Part shown: in pieces, positions 16,681 through 25,088 of the stretch
Layout of the letters: each line of letters begins with the position of its first letter
Position numbering within the stretch: position 1 is the first letter of the stretch
From: a virus
Virus record (IMG/VR): IMGVR_UViG_3300025011_000142
Span: 1-31,328 of that record
DNA length: 31,328 nucleotides
Strand: one strand, 5' to 3'
Program-made: the position numbers and the translations under genes
Notes under the pieces: model-generated
The model's database searches: none
Told to the model about the DNA's origin: nothing
Seen by the model: the letters and a program-made list of their open reading frames with translations, nothing else

Positions 16681-16959
16681 TCATAAGACACGTTCACTAT
16701 TACTAACCACGCTACTATTACCACTAAACAAATACTTCTGATTATCTTTGACCTTATCCATATCTACTAATTCCTGTCTATCTTTCTCCTTTAATCTTAA
16801 TAGATAATTGTAAACTGGATCAATGCAAAATCTTTGCTTGCCTCTACCACTACCATATTTTCCTGTGACTACTAGACTCTCTCCATAATTTCCATGTATT
16901 TGTTTTAATATATTTTTTTGTATTAAGTATGTCATTTCATTTTTTGAGATTCTTTCCAA
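16681..16959 (-). CDS. Small hypothetical protein
   Basis: An open frame of 92 codons from TTG at 16959. The only good ribosome binding site, AAAGGAG, is about 16 nt upstream of that TTG, which is long; the in-frame ATG at 16935 is an alternative start but has no better site. The product is basic in its middle (GKYGSGRGKQRF) and helical, with no recognised family. It ends 36 bases before the PhoH gene start. Confidence 0.55.
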   Translation of the reverse strand: MERISKNEMTYLIQKNILKQIHGNYGESLVVTGKYGSGRGKQRFCIDPVYNYLLRLKEKDRQELVDMDKVKDNQKYLFSGNSSVVSNSERVL

Positions 16960-17549
16960 TGTTTGTTATTGATGCTCCTTTTAGTTTGGAGTATTGTTAT
17001 TTTTTGTTATTGTTATTGTGAATTTTATATATTATAAATGTGCTATCGACCAAAACACATTAATAAACGATTTAGTAAGGAGAGTAGGCACTTACTTATG
17101 CCTTACCCTCCAGTTCTTCTCATATGCCGTTGGTCAACACCTATCTACTCTGTGAGTAGGGGTTGTGTGGTGTTACAGCATATGTGTCTAATACTAAAGC
17201 GACCAAACTTTTGATATTAGACGGTTGAGTGTTGAGTTTATTATGTGGAAAACTAAGATGTCAATCTAATGGTGTATTATCTATAACCCTTCTTGCATTA
17301 CGCTCACTTCGATAATACTAGATGCTCATTTTGTTTACTAATCTTATTGGCAAAATCAATAAACAAAATCGCTAAAGCTTTTTACTAACATAGCCAATAT
17401 CACAGTCTCGTTAGTAAGGAAAAATCAATAAATGAGATAGTCGAAAACCTTGATATATAAGGGTTTCTCTACTCATAATAACAAGAGAATTAAAATTTGC
17501 TCAAACCATTGTGGGAGTAGGGTTGTAGGTATTTTAAAAACATACACAT
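16960..17549 (-). ncRNA. Large structured non-coding region C (about 590 nt)
   Basis: No coding frame is found. Minus-strand helices: TTACTAAC/GTTAGTAA (17410-17417 with 17382-17389) crossed by TATTGGC/GCCAATA (17393-17399 with 17345-17351), a pseudoknot; a perfect 10-bp stem (17360-17369 with 17328-17337) whose loop contains one pseudoknot strand; an 8-bp stem (17311-17318 with 17274-17281); an 8-bp hairpin (17215-17222 with 17186-17193); a three-tier arm CATATGC/GCATATG, AACACC/GGTGTT and CTACTC-TGT-GAGTAG type (17121-17184); a 12-bp bulged hairpin (17099-17111 with 17079-17090); and AATGTG/CACATT (17037-17061). Two hairpin loops carry TTGGTC, complementary to GACCAA at 17130-17135. This is a functional RNA candidate with GOLLD/ROOL-like size and setting, unidentified. 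Confidence 0.6.
17475..17504 (-). promoter_or_regulatory. Weak candidate promoter for structured region C
   Basis: TTGAGC (17499-17504), an 18-bp spacer and TATTAT (17475-17480) give a mediocre sigma-A match that would start RNA just before the first stems of region C. It could be chance in such AT-rich DNA. Confidence 0.3.
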
Positions 17550-18341
17550 TTATTTATTTCTATATTCTTTTTGCTTGTCGGCATTATAATTTCTCCATAT
17601 TTCTTTCCAACATTCCTTACAATATTTCTGATTTTTCCCTGTTTTCTTTACCAACTCTTCGCATCCATCATTCTCACATTTAATTACTCCATTATTACCA
17701 TTAAACCAATCAAAATAATAACCAATATTATAAAAATTATTTACTTCAAATACAAAATTCTTACTTAACTCAATATTTTCAATGAACAATAAATTAACTC
17801 TCCCCCTATTTCTAATATCTATATATCCCATATTAGATAAATCATTAATGATAATATTTATATCATATGTATCAGGAATCTTAGACATTTGTTTAATTTC
17901 TTTATATAATTCCACTTTTCCACCAAAAAAGTTAAACTTTGATGCATTATTAAACTTTTGCAAACATAATTCCTTATTTAATTTTGTTTTAATCATTAAT
18001 GTAAACAATACTTTTTTGTAATATTCCTCAATTTCTAATCCATTGATATATTCAATTTCTTTATCTGTAACTGGAATACTGTTTATCACTATTAGTTTAT
18101 TAACCCCTTTACTCCCATATCTTAATGCAGAATTAATTATCTTAAAATACTTTACCCTATTAAATTCTATAATGTACTTATCACAAAACTCGTAGATCAA
18201 TATCTTTCTTTGTTTCGCAGATATTTTCATTTCCTGTTTATAATATTTTACTAGTATTTTTAATTCATATGCTATATACTTAGTTAAAAATCCTTCCTTT
18301 AATAATCTTTCCGCATATAACTTCTCATTATATTTTATCAA
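17550..18341 (-). CDS. Hypothetical protein with C-terminal zinc finger
   Basis: This 263-residue basic protein starts at TTG 18341 behind GGAGGT, in a TTGA overlap with the stop of the RNA polymerase gene, so translation is probably coupled. The N-terminal 200 residues are helical and Lys/Tyr/Ile-rich. The last 45 residues hold a zinc-finger-like cluster, CENDGCEELV and YCKECW, followed by a basic tail KQKEYRNK. Similar C-terminal fingers occur in many phage proteins of unknown role. Being coupled to the polymerase gene, it may be a partner or specificity factor, but only the context says so. Confidence 0.75.
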   Translation of the reverse strand: MIKYNEKLYAERLLKEGFLTKYIAYELKILVKYYKQEMKISAKQRKILIYEFCDKYIIEFNRVKYFKIINSALRYGSKGVNKLIVINSIPVTDKEIEYINGLEIEEYYKKVLFTLMIKTKLNKELCLQKFNNASKFNFFGGKVELYKEIKQMSKIPDTYDINIIINDLSNMGYIDIRNRGRVNLLFIENIELSKNFVFEVNNFYNIGYYFDWFNGNNGVIKCENDGCEELVKKTGKNQKYCKECWKEIWRNYNADKQKEYRNK

Positions 18342-21127
18342 ATTTTTACCTCCATTAATTTATATTTTTTATTCAAATACTCTATAGTTCCTTCTTTATC
18401 TTGCATAGGAAATAGGATAGGTGATTGTATTCTATTATTCTTTACATTCTGAAACATATATTTCCCATAGATATTCCATAATAAATCTTTATTAGAACTT
18501 GGTAACTTTATATAGAATATTTCTACTAAATAATTTACTAATTCATATATATTAGAACATATTTTTGTCATATCCTTTTTGAACTTTTCATATATTCCAT
18601 TTGTTTGTGACTCTATACTATCATCATGTTTTCCATTAGTAGATATTGCATTAGTCCCAATATTGCTTAAGTCTCTAATCTCATCTTTGAAACCCTTATA
18701 TCTTTCTAATACTTTACCGTATACCTCTTCGTTATTTATAATTCCTTGTTTTTGATATTGAGTATGTAAATTATCTGTATTTTCAACTTTTAACTTATTC
18801 TTGATATTAAAGTTTATAGATTCAATATGTCTACATATGTTGTTTGCCACGCAATCACTGTCAATAACTGGCATGTACTTATGATAGGAGTTTATAAAGT
18901 TTTGTTCGTCTATAGTTTTTCTTTTCTGATTCATCAATTGTTCTAATGGAATTCCAAATTTCTGTTTGCAAGATAAGTCATATCCACTAACATGTTTATT
19001 ATATTTAACTCTAGTGTGCTTATACAAGTATATAAAAAAGTAAGGATGCCTATCTAATAATAAACTATTATGTAAATTCTTTTTTATCTTTAGTTCCTCT
19101 GAATCATTCTCATCATATTTTTCTCTCTCAACCCATTTATAAGGTATTCCTTTAACTTCTTTCCCAATCTTTGCTTTATCAATTTGAGCAGACTGTAATT
19201 TTGTACACATTTTTAGTCTATTCATTGTTATTTTATACTCTTCACTATCTTCTTTAAATAAAGGCAATAATGCATAAGCAGATGTACTTTTATTTGTAAT
19301 AGACCCAATAATTGAACCAAATGCAAATAAGTCAGCATTAAATAAATCAATAGGTTCTAATATTTTCCTATCTGATTTTGGAACTTCATATACTACTGGT
19401 AATTCATCTTCATATATTCCACCAATAATGGTTGTATCTGAAGTGGTTGCTATTGCGTCCATGTCCCAGTCACTTCCGGCCCAGTGCATTGTTTCCATAC
19501 CATGAACATTAACAATGATACCTGATGTACAATATTTATACCATTTATCTAGTTCGTCATTTTTTACTAAATTAAGTTTTAAATGTTCACTTCTATAAGT
19601 CAGTGGTGCTCTCATAGAATCTACAATTTTAACACCTTTATTATTCCAATAATTTGAATAATATTCTTTTTTACCTAAAAGACCAGTAACTTCTAATCCA
19701 CAAACATGTTGCATCATAGCGTAGGGATCGCTCACTAAGGTTTCAAAATTTCCATCGAGTAGTAAATCCCCCAAGCAAGCTCTCTTAATTTTTTTCTTAA
19801 CAAGATTGTATATTTTGTTCCTTATATATTTATCTTTTATTAGTTCATGATTAGCAATCAAACTCTTAACCCAATAATTTTTAGGACTATTTATATACTT
19901 CACAAATGATTCTTCTGAAATATTTTCACCAATCAGAAATAATAAGGTATAGTAGATATTATCTGATGTTACTCCATTTATCCAATTTACTGTTTTCTCA
20001 CATATTTTGTCTATATCAGTTTTACTAAGCTTAAGAGTTTGATTAAACTGATAGTTCATTTTAAGAATATCTTTATCATCTTTTGGACTATATAGTGATA
20101 TTCCCCATTGTAATTTATTCTTTATACAATTTTCTTGATATACTTCAATACTATCAAAGGAGTCCCAAAGTTTAAATTGCCCCTCAGAAATTATTACATC
20201 TATATTTTTAAGATTTACTTTAATATTATTTCCTTCTGAATTTTTATATACTGTATTAACTTCATAATTCCCTTCATTAACTTCTTGACAAAAAGTTTTT
20301 ATATCGAATACACAGAGCATCCCTTTCAAATAGTTCTGTCTTATGCACCATTGGGATGGAACATAATCTAACCCTAATTCTTTGCTCCAAAGTTTAGCTT
20401 GTTCATAACTTATAAGTCCTTGTCCGTCAAATCGATTAAACTCTGCTGTAATATCTTTAACTTTAATAATATCATCTTCTGATTTTTCTGTCTCAGTAAC
20501 AAAATTAACTTTAATATCCATAGAGTTATTTAAGTCTGGAACAACGCAAAATCTAGGGGTACTTACAACCTTAGTATTTGACCCTGCTAAACCTCGATAC
20601 GCATTGAATTTTGATGGGATAAGTTTTTTATTCTTATCCCTGCCATTATCAAGTATATCTGTCAATCTATCAACTATTGCTTCATCACAAAAAACTACTG
20701 TGGATACTCTAGATTGAGATGCAGATGACGAAAATCTAACAAATCGTTTGTTATTAAGTAATAAGGAATTTTCAAATAGATATTTATAATGTGATTTATG
20801 TTCCATTACTACAGTTATGTATTCTGGAATAAACATCATATCATAAATTAACTTCTTTAACTCAATTATTCTATCTGAATTTTCCTTAGATGATTTTTGT
20901 TTCTTTAATTTATTCCTCTCAGCATACCATTCTTCAAGTTTTAATAAGTCTACTTGTTTATTTTGAATATCTCTGATGCTTCTTAATATTTGGTTGTCTG
21001 CAAGGGCTATGATCTCACCATTTTCTTGTGCTTCTTCAAATGTTAAGTCAAATTTGTATTCGTATTCCTTTAGGCGAGAACTTTTAAATTTCATGGTATA
21101 GAATTGGCGATTACTGATGGTCAACAC
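18338..21127 (-). CDS. YonO/QDE-1-like single-chain RNA polymerase
   Basis: This 929-residue protein is a DNA-dependent RNA polymerase candidate of the two-barrel type shared by SPbeta YonO, crAss-like phage polymerases and eukaryotic QDE-1. First barrel: FDGQGLIS (233-240) and, downstream, CIRQNYLKGM with Lys268 in KG. Second barrel: SDWDMD (552-557), where Asp553, 555 and 557 are the expected metal-binding residues. The family usually reads DxDGD, so the glycine is Met here. Downstream segments such as IGSITNKSTSAYALL (about 614-628) and QIDKAKIGKEVKGIP also fit family memory. Such enzymes transcribe phage genes without host subunits. The start is unclear: GTG at 21127 has AGGAG directly against it, and the gene overlaps the end of the upstream endonuclease gene by 17 nt. 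Confidence 0.82.
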   Translation of the reverse strand: MLTISNRQFYTMKFKSSRLKEYEYKFDLTFEEAQENGEIIALADNQILRSIRDIQNKQVDLLKLEEWYAERNKLKKQKSSKENSDRIIELKKLIYDMMFIPEYITVVMEHKSHYKYLFENSLLLNNKRFVRFSSSASQSRVSTVVFCDEAIVDRLTDILDNGRDKNKKLIPSKFNAYRGLAGSNTKVVSTPRFCVVPDLNNSMDIKVNFVTETEKSEDDIIKVKDITAEFNRFDGQGLISYEQAKLWSKELGLDYVPSQWCIRQNYLKGMLCVFDIKTFCQEVNEGNYEVNTVYKNSEGNNIKVNLKNIDVIISEGQFKLWDSFDSIEVYQENCIKNKLQWGISLYSPKDDKDILKMNYQFNQTLKLSKTDIDKICEKTVNWINGVTSDNIYYTLLFLIGENISEESFVKYINSPKNYWVKSLIANHELIKDKYIRNKIYNLVKKKIKRACLGDLLLDGNFETLVSDPYAMMQHVCGLEVTGLLGKKEYYSNYWNNKGVKIVDSMRAPLTYRSEHLKLNLVKNDELDKWYKYCTSGIIVNVHGMETMHWAGSDWDMDAIATTSDTTIIGGIYEDELPVVYEVPKSDRKILEPIDLFNADLFAFGSIIGSITNKSTSAYALLPLFKEDSEEYKITMNRLKMCTKLQSAQIDKAKIGKEVKGIPYKWVEREKYDENDSEELKIKKNLHNSLLLDRHPYFFIYLYKHTRVKYNKHVSGYDLSCKQKFGIPLEQLMNQKRKTIDEQNFINSYHKYMPVIDSDCVANNICRHIESINFNIKNKLKVENTDNLHTQYQKQGIINNEEVYGKVLERYKGFKDEIRDLSNIGTNAISTNGKHDDSIESQTNGIYEKFKKDMTKICSNIYELVNYLVEIFYIKLPSSNKDLLWNIYGKYMFQNVKNNRIQSPILFPMQDKEGTIEYLNKKYKLMEVKI

Positions 21128-21974
21128 TCCTATCTAATAAAATATAATCTTCTTTGAAAAACCAACAAAATCCACCAGCAGTTTTTCTTTCGTTCCTGCA
21201 ACATTGTGATATATTAGTATTAAAAACACCAGTATTTTTATAGGCATCAACAGCACTATTATATTCAGCAATAAAAGAATAATCCTTATTAGTTTGAATA
21301 ACCGGCTTCTTACTAGCATCTCCAATTTTTATTTTAGATTCTTCAGTATGCTTTAATCCAATGTGAGACTCACTAATTTTGTTCTTAGTTTCATCACTAA
21401 GATGTTTTCCAAATGCCCAGTGTCTCTCTCTTGTTTTAGCTTCTCCTAATTTCTTTATATGTTCAACAGAAAATTGTCTGCCAAAGTTTGGATTTTTATC
21501 TCCGCTAAAAGCTATACTACGCCTATTTCTTGCTTCTTTTGATAACTTTCTTTTACTAGCCGATATACTCATTTTTAATCTAGATTCATTACTATATTTA
21601 ATTCCTAATACCCCACCTCCACCTTCTGTACTATTGTATCCTTTTTTGTAAGTATTGAATGTTTTAATATAAAAAATTTCATATTTATCTAAACTTTCTT
21701 TTAAATCTAAACGGTTCGCTTCTTTTATAAAATGAATACTTTCAATAGAAAAGTTCTCGTATCCGTATTTATTTATTGCATTATATAATTTATTTTTTAT
21801 TTTTAGATTCTGTAAATGTTCTTTCCATCTCTTCTCAATATTTCTTGTTGTCTGCCCAATATATTTTTTATTGTTTATTAGATTTGTAATACAATATATG
21901 TAACCTTCAAACCCTCTGTCATCTGTATAATCAATTGTATTAATAATGTTTTCTCCGACTTTACAAGTTAACAT
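21111..21974 (-). CDS. GIY-YIG homing endonuclease with NUMOD3 repeats
   Basis: This 287-residue protein has a GIY-YIG nuclease domain: GYIYCIT (24-30), KKYIGQT (36-42), then Arg and His in RNIEKRWKEH, NAINKYGYENF and a Glu in YEIFYIKTFNT. After it come NUMOD3-type repeats (KNPNFGRQFSVEHIKKLG, HLSDETKNKISESHIG, KHTEESKIKIGDA) and a C-terminal NUMOD1-like DNA-binding helix-turn-helix (AVDAYKNTGVFNTNISQCCR). It is a free-standing homing endonuclease. The first 22 residues before GYIY are an unusual leader. The start is ATG at 21974 with a strong AGGAGAAG site. Its end overlaps the RNA polymerase start by 17 nt, so the polymerase may depend on its translation. Confidence 0.9.
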   Translation of the reverse strand: MLTCKVGENIINTIDYTDDRGFEGYIYCITNLINNKKYIGQTTRNIEKRWKEHLQNLKIKNKLYNAINKYGYENFSIESIHFIKEANRLDLKESLDKYEIFYIKTFNTYKKGYNSTEGGGGVLGIKYSNESRLKMSISASKRKLSKEARNRRSIAFSGDKNPNFGRQFSVEHIKKLGEAKTRERHWAFGKHLSDETKNKISESHIGLKHTEESKIKIGDASKKPVIQTNKDYSFIAEYNSAVDAYKNTGVFNTNISQCCRNERKTAGGFCWFFKEDYILLDRSVDHQ

Positions 21975-22016
21975 TAATTACTTCTCCTATCTTCCATAAT
22001 TTATTATAATAGGTAC

Positions 22017-22037
22017 AAGGAGAGTAAAACACTCCCC
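22017..22037 (-). other. Short GC-rich hairpin before the endonuclease gene end of the operon
   Basis: On the minus strand GGGGAGT-GTTTT-ACTCTCC forms a 7-bp stem (one G-T) between the stop of the 91-residue gene and the start of the GIY-YIG gene. No T-tract follows, so a terminator is not supported; it may be an RNA-stabilising or processing structure. Confidence 0.3.
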
Positions 22038-22070
22038 CATACCACCCCAGACCACTAAAATCCCAAACCC

Positions 22071-22346
22071 CTAATTTTCTTCCTCTTCACCATAAATCAA
22101 AGCATTAATTCTCTCAACAATAAATTCCTTATCGCATCTCATATGATACATTGCCAATAAATCATAAGCATCTCTCAAATCTAATTCATAAAATACTTGT
22201 GGAGATTCATTAAAATCTATTAGAAAATAACTTTCTACATCACCTTTAACTCCATCTAGTAATCTATAATTGAATAAATTAAACAATGTTCTTGCTCCAT
22301 TTTGTGCTTTATCTAAGTAAATCTCATCTGTAATTTTAGTAATCAT
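22071..22346 (-). CDS. Small acidic hypothetical protein, 91 residues
   Basis: ATG at 22346 follows GAAGGAAA with good spacing. The protein is compact and mixed alpha/beta, with acidic ends (VESYFLIDFNESPQVFYELD, tail YGEEEEN). No family is recognised. It lies 25 bases after the first methyltransferase gene. Confidence 0.7.
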   Translation of the reverse strand: MITKITDEIYLDKAQNGARTLFNLFNYRLLDGVKGDVESYFLIDFNESPQVFYELDLRDAYDLLAMYHMRCDKEFIVERINALIYGEEEEN

Positions 22347-22371
22347 TATAATTTTCCTTCTTTCATATAAA

Positions 22372-23157
22372 TTATTTATTAACCATTAATCCATCCATAT
22401 GCAATCTAACTCTTTCTTGTCCTAATGCAAAATACTTATCGTCATTTTCAAACCCTATGTAATTCCTATTTGTATTTATACATGCTATTGCTGTTGTGAA
22501 TGATCCCATGCAGTTATCTAGAACTAAATCATTTTCATTGGTGTATGTATTGATTAGATATTCAAACAACTCCGTTGGCTTTTGAGTTGGATGAATAGTT
22601 GAACTTGGATGAACTTTTTCAAACGTAACAATTGATGTAGGAAATTTCATATCACCATGTTCATCTGATTTATCAATCATTCCAGCTTTCCCATAATTAG
22701 TACCACTAATATCTTCTCTATCTTTTTTACCTTTAGAATGACTTTTAGTTTCTCCTTTGAATTTTTGTGGATTATATGTAGATAATTTTTTATAAAACAC
22801 ACAAATATCTTCATGGCATCGCAACGGCATTCTATTTGCATTTAAAAATCCAGTTGTCATAATCTTATTCCATACAATATTGTATCTCCTCATTTTCTTA
22901 TTACTCTGCATTAAGTCTGATGTAAACATTCCATTTCCAAACAATATTATCGCTCCATTATCTTTTATAATACGATTATATTGTTCCCATAATTTATCAA
23001 AAGGTATTATTGTGTCCCATTTATTTCTCGCTGTTTGACCATATGGTAAATCACAGAGTATCATATCTATACTCTTATCTTCTATCAAACACATACTCTT
23101 ATCACCAATACAATCTGAATTATAGACTTTATTTAATTCTAGCAATATTATATTCAT
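22372..23157 (-). CDS. Beta-class DNA methyltransferase (adenine-N6 or cytosine-N4)
   Basis: This 261-residue amino-methyltransferase uses S-adenosylmethionine to methylate exocyclic amino groups in DNA. Motif IV DLPYG (36-40) comes before motif I LVLDNCMGSFTTAIAC, with PTQKPTELFEYLI just ahead of it: the beta order. Motif I departs from the usual DPFxGSGTT (Asn-Cys for Pro-Phe, Phe for the second Gly). The target-recognition part in the middle is short. The ATG at 23157 is almost touching its GGAAGGA site, so the TTG at codon 5 (23145) is a possible true start. A lone methyltransferase in a phage usually protects against restriction or marks the genome; no nuclease partner is seen. Confidence 0.85.
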   Translation of the reverse strand: MNIILLELNKVYNSDCIGDKSMCLIEDKSIDMILCDLPYGQTARNKWDTIIPFDKLWEQYNRIIKDNGAIILFGNGMFTSDLMQSNKKMRRYNIVWNKIMTTGFLNANRMPLRCHEDICVFYKKLSTYNPQKFKGETKSHSKGKKDREDISGTNYGKAGMIDKSDEHGDMKFPTSIVTFEKVHPSSTIHPTQKPTELFEYLINTYTNENDLVLDNCMGSFTTAIACINTNRNYIGFENDDKYFALGQERVRLHMDGLMVNK

Positions 23158-23166
23158 ATCCTTCCA

Positions 23167-23295
23167 TTAATATTTATCTAATTCTTCTATACACCTATCA
23201 CATAACCAAAATTTATATCCATAACTATTGTCCGTATATTCATCCCCAGTACCTTCTTCAATTTCTTTTTCACAGGCTTCACACATTTCGTTCAT
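23167..23295 (-). CDS. 42-residue zinc-ribbon microprotein
   Basis: ATG at 23295 follows AAAGGAGATGA with 6-nt spacing; the frame ends in TAA at 23167. CEAC (5-8) and CDRC (32-35) make a single zinc ribbon on a very acidic chain. It lies between the two methyltransferase genes. The function is unknown. Confidence 0.7.
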   Translation of the reverse strand: MNEMCEACEKEIEEGTGDEYTDNSYGYKFWLCDRCIEELDKY

Positions 23296-23320
23296 AAAAT
23301 CATCTCCTTTTACAATTTAT

Positions 23321-23473
23321 TTATATCAACTGATCATTGGATATTAAATCTAATATTTCATATTTTAACCAAACATATAAATGTTCTTTACAGTTATTAC
23401 ATCGATGAATATCTGTATCCACATAAGTACCACAATAAATTGTATTGTCACTTCCACAATAATGACAAATCAT
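23321..23473 (-). CDS. 50-residue zinc-ribbon microprotein
   Basis: ATG at 23473 follows AAAAGGAG with 8-nt spacing; the frame ends in TAA at 23321. Zinc ligands are CHYCG (3-7) and CNNC (25-28), followed by a helical tail KEHLYVWLKYEILDLI. It is paired with another zinc-ribbon microprotein gene just downstream. The function is unknown. Confidence 0.7.
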   Translation of the reverse strand: MICHYCGSDNTIYCGTYVDTDIHRCNNCKEHLYVWLKYEILDLISNDQLI

Positions 23474-23538
23474 ATTTATATTCTCCTTTTCTATATTTAT
23501 AATTTATCCCTTAAAACTCACCTTTATAGGAATGTTAT

Positions 23539-24834
23539 TTATGTATTTACTACTTCTTTAATCCTATTCATAGCAATATTACAATAAGGATCTTTCTCTG
23601 TATTCAACATTTCAATATTAATCCATTTTAAATTATAATTCTCATCTTTATTAAGTTCTTCACAACTTAATCCATGAGTTCCACTTCCTGATGTAATATC
23701 AATTGTTGTACCATCTAAAGGTGTAACTAATTTTATTAACCATTTAATCAGTGCTTTAGGTTTAACTGTTACATGAGTATTACCTTCACCTTTTTCTTTC
23801 TTGGAAGTCTTAGCACAATAATAAAATGGCACAAAATCTTCCGTACTTACATTTAAGAAATATCTACTAGCTCCACCTGAATCTCCTAATCCTCCTGCGT
23901 TTTTACCTTTATCTTTACCACTATATTTCCCATAGACAGATTCATTGTCTATTAATGCTGATCTTTCTCCTTTTCCGCCAGTTGACTTACTAAGTCCACT
24001 CTGACTATCCAATATTTCTCCCATATCCGAATCTAGTATAATATTTGCAGGAAATCTTCCTTGTGGTTGAACAAATTCTCCAATTCCCCTTTTAAATCCA
24101 CTTCCTTTTCCTTCTGATCTATCTGTATTTTGCCAACTACTATCTTCACTTGCGTTTCTAATGTCTCCAGAATATCCTCCACCATTTAAATTATCTGAAG
24201 TTGGAATTCTACAAGCATCAATATTCATTCCACCACAATCATATTTCTCAATATTTTGTATGTATGTTCCTTCTAATGGTTTTTGGAATACCGTAATTGG
24301 TTCGTGTGCAGGTTTTAGGCCTGATGTTTTCCATCCATCCCAAGTCTTTGCTTGATCTGTTTCAGGAATATTTACTGTTTCTCCCCAATTTCCTCCTTGC
24401 CCTTCATATACTCCATTTTTACCACCTATTGGTCTTTGAACTTCACTTAAAGGTCTTTCTACTCCTGCTTTCTTATCAAATAACTTACTTATGTCTTGAT
24501 TTTTTGGAAAACCAGTCCCATAAATATAATCAATTTCTTCAACTATATTAAATCCTACATCTTCAAAAGCAGATTTCATTCTATGATTTGTTTTTGGATG
24601 ACCAAATATTAAAACATAACCTCCTGGTTTAATTATTCTATATAGTGGTTCTGCTCTATCTTTACACCAATTATAAAAATTAGTTGTAGTATCCCACTTT
24701 TTAGACATGAATGATAAATTGTAAGGAAAATCTGATACACAACTATCTACTGAATTATCTTTTAATGTTTTCATAACCTCAACATTATTACCATGAATTA
24801 ATTCACCATTATCTGTTTTATATATTGTTTCCAA
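23539..24834 (-). CDS. Second beta-class DNA methyltransferase, large variable region
   Basis: This 431-residue protein carries motif IV DFPYN (35-39), then a segment KPGGYVLIFGHPKTNHRM and YIYGTGFPKNQDISK. A long Gly/Asp/Asn-rich region (about 120-330) probably forms the target-recognition part. Near the C-terminus are VTVKPKALIKWLI and the motif I equivalent TIDITSGSGTHGLS. DFPYN in place of DPPY and DITSGSGT in place of DPFxGSGT are seen in some phage enzymes of this type. The start is TTG at 24834, 8-9 nt after AGAGGAA; the first internal Met is at residue 21. With the other methyltransferase 1.2 kb away, two different sites are probably modified. Confidence 0.85.
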   Translation of the reverse strand: METIYKTDNGELIHGNNVEVMKTLKDNSVDSCVSDFPYNLSFMSKKWDTTTNFYNWCKDRAEPLYRIIKPGGYVLIFGHPKTNHRMKSAFEDVGFNIVEEIDYIYGTGFPKNQDISKLFDKKAGVERPLSEVQRPIGGKNGVYEGQGGNWGETVNIPETDQAKTWDGWKTSGLKPAHEPITVFQKPLEGTYIQNIEKYDCGGMNIDACRIPTSDNLNGGGYSGDIRNASEDSSWQNTDRSEGKGSGFKRGIGEFVQPQGRFPANIILDSDMGEILDSQSGLSKSTGGKGERSALIDNESVYGKYSGKDKGKNAGGLGDSGGASRYFLNVSTEDFVPFYYCAKTSKKEKGEGNTHVTVKPKALIKWLIKLVTPLDGTTIDITSGSGTHGLSCEELNKDENYNLKWINIEMLNTEKDPYCNIAMNRIKEVVNT

Positions 24835-24878
24835 TTATTATATTCCTCTTTTCTATTTATTATTGTGTTTATATAATT

Positions 24879-25088
24879 CTAATAATCCATTTCTGCACAA
24901 GGAACTGAATTTAAACCATATTTATTATCACACGTTTTACATATATAGTTACCTGAATCTAAATCATAATAGATATATTTAATATTTGTCATACGCTTTC
25001 CACAGTGAACACATCGTTCATCAACTCTATCTAATTCTACATCACCATAATTACTATCCCCTCCTTTACATTGCTTTAACTTTGTCAT
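24879..25088 (-). CDS. 69-residue zinc-ribbon protein
   Basis: The start is the ATG at 25088 (MTKLKQC), 7 nt after a strong CGGAGGAT site. A longer frame opening at 25133 lacks a site and overlaps the upstream gene heavily. The protein has CVHCGKR (about 27-30) and CKTC (49-52) ligands and ends VPCAEMDY. Its start lies inside the last 23 nt of the upstream gene, implying translational coupling. The function is unknown. Confidence 0.7.
   Translation of the reverse strand: MTKLKQCKGGDSNYGDVELDRVDERCVHCGKRMTNIKYIYYDLDSGNYICKTCDNKYGLNSVPCAEMDY

Noticed and set aside
17240-17265. TTGACA box inside region C (minus strand)
   Set aside because: The nearest -10-like sequence, TAATAA, is only 15 bp away and poor, and the box lies within the structured RNA candidate.
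12473-17549. Group I or group II introns in the three gene-free regions
   Set aside because: AGACTA/TAGTCT-type pairs occur, but I cannot assemble a P7/P3 core with a guanosine site or a domain V, and the flanking genes appear complete, not split.
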